From Bog-532 sp963824545 (GTDB lineage Bacteria; Actinomycetota; Actinomycetes; Streptosporangiales; Streptosporangiaceae), in assembly GCA_963824545.1 (NCBI GenBank), contig CAWGPP010000013.1, positions 62,001-126,000 of the forward strand: a stretch of DNA of 64,000 nucleotides, written 5' to 3'. A program made the position numbers and the translations under genes. Shown in pieces: positions 26,406-34,212 of the stretch (position 1 is the stretch's first letter; each line of letters opens with the position of its first letter). Under the pieces are notes generated by a model. That model saw only the letters and a program-made list of their open reading frames with translations, searched no databases and was not told the DNA's origin.

Positions 26406-28136
26406 TCAGCGGCCCGTACGGCGACAGGCCCGCCTGCGCCGCCAGCTGCCAGGCCGGCCCCAGGCCTCGGCGAGTGGCCCGAGCCCGGGGACCAGGCTGG
26501 GCATCAGCCCGGCCACGAGAGACGGCAGGCCGCCGGCCGCCTGCGCCGCGCGGTCCTCGCTCGATTCGTGCGGGCGCAGCTGATCCAGCGGGGTGACCCG
26601 CGGGAAGGCCCGGAGCGGTGCGTCCGCGGGCAGGCCGCCCCGGCGCCGGGCCGCCTGCGCCGCCTCCGCCAGCCCGCCGAGCGAGTCGGCCAGGCCGTTC
26701 TGCACGGCGTCGGCGCCGGTCCAGACGCGTCCCCGGGCCACCTCCCGCACCCGCTCGCCGGACATCCCGCGGCCGTCCGCCACCTTGCTGGTGAAGTCGG
26801 CGTAGATGTGGTCCAGCCATGCGTTGACGATGGCCCATTCGTCTTCGCTGAACGGGTGGATCGGGCCGAACATCCGCCCGTGCGCGCCCTCGGTCACCCG
26901 GTCGGTGGTGATCCCGGCCCGGCTCAGCAGGTCCTCGACGACGGGCTTGCCGGTCACCACGCCGATCGATCCGGTGATCGTCCCCGGCTGCGCGATGATC
27001 TCGTCCGCGGCCATCGCGATGTAGTACCCGCCGGACGCCGCGACGTCGCCCATGGACACCACGACCGGCGTGCCGCCGGCCCGGGCGCGCACGACTTCGC
27101 GCCAGATCGTGTCGGACGCCGTGGATGAGCCGCCGGGGCTGTTGACCCGGAGCAGGATGGCCGCCGCGCGCTCGTCGGCGGCCGCAGCGCGCACCGCACC
27201 GGCCACGGTGTCGGAACCGATGGCGGGCCCGGACATCGGTCCCCGGCCGCTGCGGCCCTGCCGGATCGGCCCGGAGGCGTAGATGACCGCCACGTACCGC
27301 TGGCGGGGGTTCGGCAGCTGGCGGGCCCGCTGCGCCAGGGTGCGCGTCCGCTGATATCGCCCCACGTACTGCAGGATCGCTTCCGGCCCGGCCTGCGCGC
27401 GGACCGCCGCGTAGACCTCGTCGCGGTAGCCCACCACGTCGACGAGGCCTTCGGCGAGCGCTTGGTGCGGCAGGAACGGGCCACGGTCCAGCAGGGCCCG
27501 CGCCTCGGCCGGCGTCTTCCCGCGCCGTTCGGCGATAGCGCTGGTGAGCTGCCCGGCGATGGACGCGGCCAGGTGGGCGTTTTCCTCCCGGGCGGGCGCG
27601 GTGAAGCCGCGTTCGGTCAGCGGATGCGCTGCCGTCTTGTACTCCTCCCGCTGGGCGGCCTCGAAGCTGATCCCGGCCTTGTCCAGCGCGGACCGGAGAA
27701 ACAGCTGCTCGACCGTGATGCCGGTGAGCCCCAGGGCGCCGGACGGCTGCAGGTAGATCTGGTCGAACGCGGTGGCGAGGTAGTAGGGCATGTTCCCCTG
27801 CGAGAACTCCCCGAACGATTCGGCCCAGGCGTACGCCGGCTTGCCCGACGCGCGGAACCGCCCCACGGCCTCCCGCAGTTCCTGCACCGTGGCCAGGCCG
27901 AGGTGCTGGCCACCGACCTTGGCGATGAGCGCCTTGACCCGGCGGTCATCCTCGGCCCGCCGCAGGCCGTCGAGTACGTCGGCGAGCCGCGTCTTGTGCC
28001 GGGACAGCAGGGCCGCCACCGGGTCGGCCGGCGGCCCTTCCGCGATGCCCTGCGTGAGATCCAGTTCGAGGATCAGCGGCGCGGTCCGCCGCTGGCACAG
28101 TTTGGTGATCTGCCCGGCAAACATCGCATCGACCAT
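26406..28136 (-). CDS. sppA: Signal peptide peptidase SppA (S49), C-terminus apparently frameshifted
   Basis: A 576-residue long-form S49 protease. The first S49 domain covers about residues 20-230. The second contains YVAVIYASGPI, the catalytic-Ser segment VSMGDVAASGGYYIAMAADE, and TITGSIGVVTGKPVVEDLL. The catalytic Lys is expected in the first domain, in the EEYKTAAHPL region. No clear N-terminal membrane helix is seen. The last 22 residues (after GLGPLAEAWG) turn Arg-rich. An alternative frame over the same DNA encodes AWQLAAQAGLSPYGPLMLPG and ends FWRID at TGA 26377, which overlaps the next gene's start. A single-base indel near 26455-26480 is therefore suspected. The core domains are intact. 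Confidence 0.85.
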   Translation of the reverse strand: MVDAMFAGQITKLCQRRTAPLILELDLTQGIAEGPPADPVAALLSRHKTRLADVLDGLRRAEDDRRVKALIAKVGGQHLGLATVQELREAVGRFRASGKPAYAWAESFGEFSQGNMPYYLATAFDQIYLQPSGALGLTGITVEQLFLRSALDKAGISFEAAQREEYKTAAHPLTERGFTAPAREENAHLAASIAGQLTSAIAERRGKTPAEARALLDRGPFLPHQALAEGLVDVVGYRDEVYAAVRAQAGPEAILQYVGRYQRTRTLAQRARQLPNPRQRYVAVIYASGPIRQGRSGRGPMSGPAIGSDTVAGAVRAAAADERAAAILLRVNSPGGSSTASDTIWREVVRARAGGTPVVVSMGDVAASGGYYIAMAADEIIAQPGTITGSIGVVTGKPVVEDLLSRAGITTDRVTEGAHGRMFGPIHPFSEDEWAIVNAWLDHIYADFTSKVADGRGMSGERVREVARGRVWTGADAVQNGLADSLGGLAEAAQAARRRGGLPADAPLRAFPRVTPLDQLRPHESSEDRAAQAAGGLPSLVAGLMPSLVPGLGPLAEAWGRPGSWRRRRACRRTGR

Positions 28137-28245
28137 GCGGCCAGCTTAGGCGGCCACGTTCGCGGCGCGGAGAGGCGCGGGTCCCCGATTGCCACGTGAC
28201 CGGGTTATCGTCGGTCCATCAGCGCTAAACGGGAGAGGCCGGGCG

Positions 28246-28833
28246 ATGACCGCAGGCAACGATGCCAGCCTTCATAACGGCCCCGGTGGCGAGTCCGGCC
28301 ACGGGCCGGAGCTGACCGTCATCGTGGATGGCGCCAACGTGGTGGGCTCACGCCCCGACGGCTGGTGGCGGGACCGGGCCGGAGCCGCGGTCCGCCTGCA
28401 CGACGAGCTGGCCAAGCTGGCGGCGCGCGGTGCCGCCGGCATCCCGGCGGAGCAACTGGCCACCGACGCTGATCGCGGGCCCGGGCGCCCCGGCGCGGGC
28501 GTCCGGCCCGGTCCCCCCGCCCTGGTCACCGTCGGGGTGATCCTGGTGCTGGAAGGAGCGGCCCGGGCGGCGGGGCCGCGGATCGCCGAACGTGCCCGGG
28601 TGGCGGCCCAGACCGCGCCGCGGTCCGCGAACGTCAGCCGGCCGGGCGAGGGGGACGGCGGGACGGTCCAGGTCGTGTCCGCACCGGGTTCCGGCGACGA
28701 CGAAATCGTCCGGCTGGCCCGGGCCCGGCCCGGCCGCCGCATCGTCGTGACGGCCGACCGTGAACTGCGCCGCCGCTGCCTGGCCGTGGGGGCGCAGGTG
28801 GCCGGGCCGTCCTGGCTGTATGCCTTGCTGTGA
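28246..28833 (+). CDS. NYN/YacP-like ribonuclease domain protein
   Basis: A 195-residue protein with the NYN (PIN-like) nuclease pattern: an Asp after a strand in LTVIVDGANVVGSRPDGWWRDR (written here in two overlapping parts, LTVIVDGANVV and GSRPDGWWRDR), then DDEIVRLA and IVVTADRELRRRC, supplying the acidic metal site. Actinobacterial homologues are often mislabelled NTP pyrophosphohydrolase. ATG 28246 (MTAGNDASL) is downstream of GGGAGAGG. A Gly/Pro-rich loop of about 30 residues interrupts the middle. It probably acts as a metal-dependent RNase; the substrate is unknown. Confidence 0.7.
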   Translation: MTAGNDASLHNGPGGESGHGPELTVIVDGANVVGSRPDGWWRDRAGAAVRLHDELAKLAARGAAGIPAEQLATDADRGPGRPGAGVRPGPPALVTVGVILVLEGAARAAGPRIAERARVAAQTAPRSANVSRPGEGDGGTVQVVSAPGSGDDEIVRLARARPGRRIVVTADRELRRRCLAVGAQVAGPSWLYALL

Positions 28834-28869
28834 CATGGATCCCGATGCCTTGCTGTGATATGGATCCCG
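28820..28869. repeat. 25-bp tandem duplication spanning a stop codon
   Basis: TGCCTTGCTGTGACATGGAT plus CCCGA (28820-28844) is repeated at 28845-28869 with two base changes. A partial third copy starts at 28870. The first unit contains the final codons and stop of the NYN gene, so this is a recent slippage or duplication event with no effect on the protein. Confidence 0.75.
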
Positions 28870-28941
28870 GTGCCGTACCGGCGGTGGCGGCCGCGCAGCG
28901 CATAGTCTGAGAGGGCCCCCCGAAAGCCCCCTCCACCGAAA

Positions 28942-29184
28942 ATGCTGATGGTTGCGCTCATTGTTCTCCTTGTCCTCCTGCTCGCCCTTGCGGTGGCCGT
29001 CGTCGACCGCAGTACGAAGGCCAGAAAGCGGGCCCGCCGCCGTCGTCAGGCCGAAAAACGCCTGGCCGCAGCCGCGGCCGGGGCTGAGGCCAGGGAACAG
29101 GAGCGAAGAGCCCGCCAGGAGGCGAGCGCCGCGCTGACGTCGGTCATGCCGGCCATCCACGATCGCGGCCCCCGCCGCGTCTGA
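28942..29184 (+). CDS. Small single-TM protein with basic tail
   Basis: An 80-residue protein with one N-terminal transmembrane helix (MLMVALIVLLVLLLALAVAV) followed by a strongly basic, probably helical cytoplasmic tail (RSTKARKRARRRRQAEKRL, then Ala/Glu-rich). No family is recognised. The start ATG 28942 lacks a strong ribosome binding site. The positive-inside tail suggests a membrane anchor for nucleic acid or protein. It may be cotranscribed with the phosphodiesterase that follows. Confidence 0.5.
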   Translation: MLMVALIVLLVLLLALAVAVVDRSTKARKRARRRRQAEKRLAAAAAGAEAREQERRARQEASAALTSVMPAIHDRGPRRV

Positions 29185-29233
29185 CTCCTGCTCCGGCCGT
29201 GTCCCCGTGCCGCGGGGGCGGCATGATGGCAGG

Positions 29234-29725
29234 ATGAAGATCGTCGCGCTGTCGGATACGCACGCGCCCTGGCGCTGGCGATCGTGCCCGCCGCGGGTCG
29301 CGGCGCACCTGCGCGGGGCCGACCTCATCCTGCACGCCGGCGATGTATGCACCGTCGGCGTGCTCGAAGAGCTGTCCGCCTACGCGCCGGTCCGGGTCGT
29401 GCTGGGCAACAACGACGGCCCGGACGTCGCGGCCTGGGGTGCCCCTGAGACCGTCCAGTTTGACCTGGACGGGCTCCAGCTGGCCATGATCCACGACAGC
29501 GGCCAGGCGGCCGGGCGCATCGCGCGGATGCGCCGCCGCTTCCCGGGCGCCGGGCTGGTGGTGTTCGGCCACTCACATATCCCGCTCGACCAGTCCGCCG
29601 ACGGCTTGCGCATCTTCAACCCCGGCTCACCCACCGACCGCCGCCGCCAGCCGCGCGGCACGATCGGCCTGCTCACGATCTCGGCGGGCCGCCTCCGGCA
29701 GGCCCGCATCGTCCCGGTCAGCTGA
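29234..29725 (+). CDS. YfcE-type metallophosphoesterase
   Basis: A 163-residue calcineurin-like phosphodiesterase. Metal ligands are visible in order: MKIVALSDTHAP (D, H), LILHAGDVCTV (D), VLGNNDGPD (N), AMIHDSGQ (H) and VFGHSHIP (H, H). The length and order match the MJ0936/YfcE family of small phosphodiesterases. ATG 29234 is chosen because MKIVALSDTH is the canonical start; an upstream in-frame start at 29207 adds unlikely residues. Confidence 0.88.
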   Translation: MKIVALSDTHAPWRWRSCPPRVAAHLRGADLILHAGDVCTVGVLEELSAYAPVRVVLGNNDGPDVAAWGAPETVQFDLDGLQLAMIHDSGQAAGRIARMRRRFPGAGLVVFGHSHIPLDQSADGLRIFNPGSPTDRRRQPRGTIGLLTISAGRLRQARIVPVS

Positions 29726-29756
29726 CCGTCCCTCAGTGAACGTACATCTTTTTTGT

Positions 29757-29820
29757 GAGCAGTGCTCTTGACAGATTGCGCAGTAACGGTGTTAGCTGCT
29801 CTTGAGACAGAGCAGTGCTC
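29757..29820 (+). promoter_or_regulatory. Promoter flanked by duplicated GAGCAGTGCTC operators
   Basis: Two identical 11-bp palindromes, GAGCAGTGCTC, occur at 29757-29767 and 29810-29820. TTGACA at 29768-29773 and TTAGCT at 29792-29797 (18-bp spacing) look like a sigma70-type promoter between them. CTGCTCT and AGAGCAG also pair (29797-29803, 29809-29815). This suggests a repressor site controlling the reductase gene at 29870; no regulator is encoded adjacent. Confidence 0.5.
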
Positions 29821-29869
29821 TCGAACCGGGCCGGGCCCAGCCGGGAGCACGGAACCAAGGAGGCCCACC

Positions 29870-30328
29870 ATGACCGAGACGCCGCAGCACTACCAGGAGG
29901 CGGGCTGGTTCACCCGCAATGTGTTCAACAAGGCCGTCGCCGGCCTGACCGGGCTGGGCATCCCCATCATGGGGTCGCGCATCCTGGCCGTCCGGGGCCG
30001 TAAGAGCGGCGAGTGGCGCACCACGCCGGTCAATCTCCTGATCATCGACGGCCATCGCTACCTGGTCGCACCGCGCGGCCACACGCAGTGGGTCCGCAAC
30101 CTGAGGGTCTCCGGCCAGGGTGAGCTGCGCCTCGGGCGGCGGGTGGAGCCGTTCACCGCCGAGGAGGTCTCCGACGACGCCAAGCCCGCGATCTTGCGCG
30201 CCTACCTGCGCCGGTGGAAGGCCGAGGTCGGCGTGTTCTTCGGTGGCGTTGGCCCGGACTCCCCGGAGACCGAGCTGCGCCGGATTTCTCCCGACCACCC
30301 GGTCTTCAAGATCAGCGGCGCGGCCTGA
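29870..30328 (+). CDS. Deazaflavin (F420)-dependent nitroreductase family protein
   Basis: A 152-residue split-barrel protein of the DDN family. GLGIPIMGSRILAVRGRKSG and the stretch WRTTPVNLLIIDGHRYLVAP, followed by RGHTQWVRNLR, are the usual F420-binding surface residues of actinobacterial F420-dependent oxidoreductases. ATG 29870 follows AAGGAGG at good spacing. The upstream operator pair suggests inducible expression, possibly by a xenobiotic or quinone substrate (inference). F420 dependence is inferred from family. Confidence 0.85.
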   Translation: MTETPQHYQEAGWFTRNVFNKAVAGLTGLGIPIMGSRILAVRGRKSGEWRTTPVNLLIIDGHRYLVAPRGHTQWVRNLRVSGQGELRLGRRVEPFTAEEVSDDAKPAILRAYLRRWKAEVGVFFGGVGPDSPETELRRISPDHPVFKISGAA

Positions 30329-30725
30329 AGGCAGTCGGCTCGCAGGGCCGCCGCGGCTCCTGGCCTCTGCCGTCCGGCCGCTTCGCCAGCAGGCCGGCGC
30401 GTGGTCAGCGGCGGGATCGCGGCGAACTTCCCCTCGGGCTTTTGCGCTTCGGCTGGGCTGGCTCTGCGCGTCCGCCCGGGGCGCCTGATGCCGCGGGCGG
30501 ACGCGCACCGGGTTATTGGCTTGAGCGATGGGATACGTGGCCGGCCGCGGCTTGGTGGTGCCGCGCGGGAGGGGAAGGGCGGGACCGCGCCCAGGGACTG
30601 GCAGCCATCACGAACGATGCGATCAGGGTCAAGGCCGCACTTGTTGCGCGTGCTGTTGCCGGTGTACTGGTCATCTCCGTTGCCTCCTCGTGGCCGGCGC
30701 TCTCGCGGCTCTGGCTAGCCGTGTG
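30329..30725. other. Gene-free spacer at left border of accessory island
   Basis: No convincing coding region, RNA gene or repeat is seen in these 397 bases; open frames here lack codon bias and ribosome binding sites. The spacer marks the transition from housekeeping genes to the island of small genes. Confidence 0.5.
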
Positions 30726-31109
30726 TCAGAGCAGTTTGAGCAGGTTGGCATGGCCGTCCTGGCGGACGATGATTTCTGCCCCGGCGTTGAGCACAGCGTC
30801 GATGTACTCGTAGAGGGACAGTGCCCTGTTGACGATGTCGGTCCTGGATAGGTCGGTTCTGTCGTGGGTGCGCTGAAGGTCTGCTGCCGCCTTGTCAATG
30901 AGCGGAACAGTTATCTGGTCCGCTACGGGGGCCAGTTCCCGTAGCGGACCAGAGCTGCCGGTGCTATGTGGCGCTTCCCCGGCCTGCTCGGGTGCGCAAT
31001 CGGCCGTGGCTGATGGTGGGTCTGCAGCTGGGCCGGATGCCGCCCCTGCGGTATCCGGCGGCGCTGCCGCCACGAGACGCGGCGTGGCGCCGTGTGTACG
31101 ACCACCCAT
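30726..31109 (-). CDS. RHH-like small DNA-binding protein, paralog 1
   Basis: A 127-residue protein. The first 60 residues are Ala/Pro-rich and disordered. The C-terminal 65 residues hold the shared core: DQITVPLIDKAAADLQRTHD (one strand plus helix), then RTDLSRTDIVNRALSLYEYI and a C-terminal segment with AGAEIIVRQDG. The strand-helix-helix pattern with TDIVNRAL matches ribbon-helix-helix repressors or antitoxins. Three paralogs occur within 10 kb. ATG 31109 follows GGGAGG. An exact 16-bp inverted repeat lies inside its coding sequence just before the core. This is the only paralog with a long N-terminal extension. RHH dimers usually autoregulate; no toxin gene is adjacent. Confidence 0.75.
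   Translation of the reverse strand: MGGRTHGATPRLVAAAPPDTAGAASGPAADPPSATADCAPEQAGEAPHSTGSSGPLRELAPVADQITVPLIDKAAADLQRTHDRTDLSRTDIVNRALSLYEYIDAVLNAGAEIIVRQDGHANLLKLL
30914..30953. repeat. Perfect 16-bp inverted repeat inside RHH paralog 1
   Basis: TCTGGTCCGCTACGGG (30914-30929) and its exact complement (30938-30953) flank an 8-base loop. It lies in the linker-to-core junction of the gene at 30726. It could form a very stable mRNA hairpin or serve as an internal operator. Confidence 0.7.
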
Positions 31110-31227
31110 GGTTGTCCCTACCTCCCTGATGTTGACGGACAGGATCGTCTCCCGCACTACGGAGATGCACTATACAGTCAATGTGCAGCATAAATGTAGA
31201 GCCCCGTGTGGTAAATAGATGTAGTTC

Positions 31228-31251
31228 AGCTGTCTCTGATACAGCTATACT
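31228..31251 (+). promoter_or_regulatory. Operator-like dyad and TATACT box before the 31290 ORF
   Basis: AGCTGT (31228-31233) and ACAGCT (31241-31246) form a 6-bp inverted repeat with 7-base spacing. A consensus-like -10 box TATACT (31246-31251) overlaps its edge. The divergent RHH gene has TATAGT on the minus strand near 31170, so this AT-rich spacer probably holds divergent promoters. Confidence 0.4.
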
Positions 31252-31289
31252 GACGAAATGTGTCGGCTGCTGCCTGACAGGAGGTGCCC

Positions 31290-31535
31290 ATGGAGCCGCC
31301 AGAAAGCCTCCCCGCCGGTGCCGGACTGCCCAACCAGGGTGGCGAGAAGCCTGCTGCGGACCGGCCGGCCGAGCCTGTGCTGGCACTGCAGGCGCCGACG
31401 GCAGCGGCTGAACTCGTCCTCATATTGCTTCCGCCTGACCATGAAGTCATCGCTCGGGACCGCTGGCCCGCACGGCTGCTCCGGCATGGCCTCCACGCGG
31501 CCTGGCGGGGGATCGGCGGTGGCCCCAGGGGGTAA
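31290..31535 (+). CDS. Small protein with PTxxAELxVxLLP motif (member a)
   Basis: An 81-residue unannotatable protein. ATG 31290 (MEPPESLPAG) follows a perfect AGGAGG. A Pro/Ala-rich lead of about 36 residues precedes APTAAAELVLILLPPDHEV, the motif shared by five other small ORFs in this island. A basic C-terminal tail follows. There is no membrane segment outside the motif. It is divergent from RHH paralog 1. No known family. Confidence 0.55.
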   Translation: MEPPESLPAGAGLPNQGGEKPAADRPAEPVLALQAPTAAAELVLILLPPDHEVIARDRWPARLLRHGLHAAWRGIGGGPRG

Positions 31536-31780
31536 GGGGATACTGTCGCACCAGTTCGGGCGGTCGCGAAGCACTCGCTGCATATGTTCGGCTTGTTCGT
31601 TCTTTCCGGCACTGCCAACGTCTTGTATCTACCGGGAGTAGCTATCCGGCCGCGAACTATGATAGCTAATTGTTCACTCTGACTCTGCTGTACAAAGCTA
31701 ATATTCGATGTTAGGTTCGACTTCAGTCCAGTCGATGTCGCAACTTGGTCCGCACCTTGAGGCTGAGAAGGGGAGGGAAC

Positions 31781-31912
31781 ATGGGAAAGGTGGCGCAAAG
31801 CCTGGCAGGCTTCTCTGACGACGACGATTACGGGCCATCTGGGGATACTGAGCAGCCCTCCCCGATGGCTGAGCTGGCCATAAGGCTGGAGCGCGTAGAA
31901 CCCGGCCAGTGA
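31781..31912 (+). CDS. 43-residue acidic peptide with PSxxAELxIxL motif (member b)
   Basis: ATG 31781 follows GGGGAGGG and opens a 43-codon frame. It has an acidic FSDDDDYG patch and then EQPSPMAELAIRLERVEP, which aligns with the island's shared motif. It is too short for standard gene callers. The good ribosome binding site and shared motif support it. Function unknown. Confidence 0.5.
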   Translation: MGKVAQSLAGFSDDDDYGPSGDTEQPSPMAELAIRLERVEPGQ

Positions 31913-32064
31913 CTGAGGCCGGGGCTGCCCCGGCTTGTGCAGGCTGGCGTCTGGGGTAAGGGGTCTGCTGCCCAGTCATCCGATCCGCAGGCCAGGGCGG
32001 GCATCTCGGTGTGCGCTTCGCATGGCATATCGCAGCTGACGAGACCCAAAACGGCCAATCTAGC

Positions 32065-32085
32065 ATATGGTTCCCAGAACCATAT
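32065..32085. promoter_or_regulatory. 9-bp palindrome with 3-base centre upstream of RHH paralog 2
   Basis: ATATGGTTC and GAACCATAT flank CCA. The AT-rich symmetric site about 185 bases before the RHH gene at 32270 has the form of an operator. Confidence 0.45.
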
Positions 32086-32134
32086 ATTGACTGGCCCCCA
32101 GGTGACGCATGTATGCTAACAGTACACGCAACGA

Positions 32135-32169
32135 GACAGGGCTGGCCTGCAATACAGGTGGGCCCTGTC
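32135..32169 (+). promoter_or_regulatory. Nested hairpin in the leader of RHH paralog 2
   Basis: GACAGGGC pairs with GCCCTGTC, and inside it CCTG pairs with CAGG around CAATA. The two stems are separated by a symmetric TGG/TGG internal loop. It lies between the palindrome and the RHH gene and could be a 5' UTR structure or attenuator. Confidence 0.4.
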
Positions 32170-32269
32170 TGCAACAGCTACAGCTTCACCTGACAACAGG
32201 TGTGCGCTGGTGATGCGGCGAGAGGGCCCTTGATGCGGATACCTGCTTGCCCTGAGAGGAGGAACCGCG

Positions 32270-32533
32270 ATGGCTACCAACGCGGGCAGTAGGGCGGAGA
32301 AGGACGATGGCACCCGGGCGCAGGGGGCGATAGACCGGATCACCGTTGCTCTGATCCGGAGGGCGGCAGAAGATCTCCAGGCCCTCCAGGACAGGACTGG
32401 CTATTCCAAGACGGACATTGTGAACCGTGCGATCACGATGTACGAGTTCATCGACGCCCAGCAGAAGGCGGGGAAGGATCTGCTGGTGCGTGACCCGAAG
32501 ACCGAGAAGACCGAGCTCGTCCGGTTCTTGTAG
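32270..32533 (+). CDS. RHH-like small DNA-binding protein, paralog 2
   Basis: An 87-residue protein starting at ATG 32270 after AGAGGAGG. The core reads AIDRITVALIRRAAEDLQAL, then RTGYSKTDIVNRAITMYEFI, and ends with a GKDLLVRDPKTEK stretch followed by LVRFL. It is closely related to the proteins at 40867 and 39975, more distantly to 30726. The strand plus KTDIVNRAI helix suggests an RHH dimer. The upstream palindrome and hairpin may be autoregulatory sites. The short basic/acidic N-terminus is variable between paralogs. Confidence 0.75.
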   Translation: MATNAGSRAEKDDGTRAQGAIDRITVALIRRAAEDLQALQDRTGYSKTDIVNRAITMYEFIDAQQKAGKDLLVRDPKTEKTELVRFL

Positions 32534-32739
32534 ACCGCGGCTGCTGGGCCGACAGGAACGGTCCCGGCCTGGTACGGCATTGTCAGTGCGGGCATGCAGG
32601 CCGTGGGAGGGTATCCAGGATCTGCCGTCACGCATGCGTATGGATGCCCTCCTGCCCTATAGCTCGATAACTGGCACCCACCTGGGCTTAGCCTGGATGT
32701 GGTGCTTTTTTGCTGCTGGGTGCTCTCTGCTCCCAGGGA

Positions 32740-33051
32740 CTACTCGGGCATCCTCCCTTCTGCCTGGCCTGACTGATCCGGGGTCCGGGCCTGACTGGAG
32801 AGGGCAATCAGCGCTGCCCCCACAAACGCGAGCCCAAGCTCGGCCATGGCCAGGACGGTAAGGCTGGAACTGGCACGCAACGTGAGAACCGCGCCAGCGA
32901 TTCCCATCGTGACGCACGTCAGAATCCCGAACGCACCGATGAAATGACTGGTTTCGGCGAACGGAACGGTTCCTTCTGCAGTTACCCGTGTGGGCTGGAC
33001 CTCGATCTTGAGCTGGGCGGCTGGGGTAGGCCGCTCAGCGGGGTCGGTCAT
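32740..33051 (-). CDS. Two-TM small protein with PTxxAQLKIEV motif (member c)
   Basis: A 103-residue protein starting at ATG 33051 after AAGGAGG. The N-terminus has ERPTPAAQLKIEVQPTRVT, a variant of the island motif. Two transmembrane helices follow (GAFGILTCVTMGIAGAVLTL and LTVLAMAELGLAFVGAALIAL), then a short polar tail. The layout, motif plus two helices, is the same as the protein at 37385. No known family is recognised. Confidence 0.6.
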   Translation of the reverse strand: MTDPAERPTPAAQLKIEVQPTRVTAEGTVPFAETSHFIGAFGILTCVTMGIAGAVLTLRASSSLTVLAMAELGLAFVGAALIALSSQARTPDQSGQAEGRMPE

Positions 33052-33099
33052 TAAGGGGTGCCTCCTTGAGAGTCGGTAAAGGGGGCCCGGCGCGTGCAT

Positions 33100-33604
33100 C
33101 TAGGTCGTAGAGACCGGGTGGATGGCCGCCTGCAGCCATGCCGTGGTATGGCCTGGACTGCTCGTCGCCTGAGGGCATCGGTGACGAGCCCTCTGGAACG
33201 GCCTTAAGCAGCTGTTGACTGCTTCAAAAGCTAGTTTAATACATGTATAAGCTGCAATCTAGCCGTACGCAGCCGTGATGTACGGCCGACCAGGCAAGCG
33301 GGAGCGCGCGGCCGCCGACCAGGCGGCCTCGGGCCGCTGATGGCGAGTCCCAGAGTCGGGCAGCCCGGCCACGGCGCCTGCCGCACCCTTGATCTTCCTC
33401 TGTCTCACTGGCATGCCTTCGTGTGCCGGGACAACCTGCTCAGCGTCGTTCTGCCCCTTGAACAGGCCAGTTGGCCACCACTCAGATGTCCGCGCAGCGG
33501 GGGGCCTGATGGCACGCCGTACGGGGACGGCGGCCGCAAGCAGAAAGCAAGGAACCGTCACCATCCGGCGCCGGACCAGTCAGCACGCCCCGGGCGTATA
33601 TCTG
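33100..33604. other. Spacer with several dyads, no clear gene
   Basis: Contains the perfect 10-bp palindrome ATACATGTAT (33239-33248) in an AT-rich stretch that may drive the minus-strand gene at 33051. It also has an 8-of-9 inverted repeat CTCGTCGCC/GGTGACGAG near 33164-33189. Open frames to 33642 lack codon bias. I see no supported gene. Confidence 0.4.
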
Positions 33605-33640
33605 CTGTAAAAATTATGCTGATTAGATGTTGTACTTGCT
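33605..33640 (+). promoter_or_regulatory. Promoter-like element, copy A
   Basis: CTGTAAAAA-N3-TGC-N4-TAGATGTTG. The same blocks with identical spacing recur at 40700. Copy A precedes, after about 300 bases, the peptide/TM module at 33949. AAGGAGGTGAAC at about 33760 matches the ribosome binding site of RHH paralog 3, but no RHH frame follows here. Confidence 0.5.
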
Positions 33641-33948
33641 GAAGGGTGATGCTAGATTGATGGCAGAACGAAGGGAGGTTGAGCAGTAAGAGCTGTAAAA
33701 TGAGCAGCTTGCGGCTGCCTCATACGTCACTTTCACCGTGCCCATCACCTGGGGCTACCAAGGAGGTGAACCCCCGCAGGGAAGCCAGGGACGCCGGTTC
33801 CGCTCCCACTTCGCCAGGCGGAGCCGGCGTCCCGCGGCGGCACCTGAACTATCGACCCATTCGTCAGCAGGCAAAGACATCCCGGGCTGGCCTGGCGGCC
33901 AGCCCTTCCCGCTAGCAGCAGGCCGGAAGGCCGGAAAGGAGAACGTCA

Positions 33949-34212
33949 ATGACCACGATCTCTATTTATGAGCGCCATGGGCTGCCTGGTACGCCGGCCA
34001 TGCCGGCTAGCCGCAGCAGCCCTGGGTGTCGCTACCGGGGCGCCCGGGCCCACGGAAGGGCGCGGGACCTCCCTGGTACTGGGATCTGGGCCGGGCTGCC
34101 CGAAAGGAGGAATCGTCATGATCACGCTGTACCTGATCATCGCGGTGGCGCTGGTCGCTGCCGGCGCCGTCGCGGGCTTCATGGTGGTGGTCTCGTGGGG
34201 AATTCATCGTGA
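33949..34212 (+). CDS. Pro-rich LPG peptide, module copy A
   Basis: ATG 33949 follows GGAAAGGAG. The peptide starts MTTISIYERHGLPGTPAMPA and continues SRSSPG, resembling the LPG...SPG layout of the peptide at 41289. The frame runs 87 codons and overlaps the TM gene start at 34118 by 95 bases, whereas copy B overlaps by four; the C-terminal part may be an artefact of a lost stop. The DNA before the start (CAGCAGGCC...GAAAGGAGAAC) also matches copy B. Function unknown. Confidence 0.45.
   Translation: MTTISIYERHGLPGTPAMPASRSSPGCRYRGARAHGRARDLPGTGIWAGLPERRNRHDHAVPDHRGGAGRCRRRRGLHGGGLVGNSS

Noticed and set aside
31700..31740. tRNA-like GGTTCGAC segment near 31710
   Set aside because: No acceptor stem or anticodon arm could be paired; no tRNA found at either island edge.
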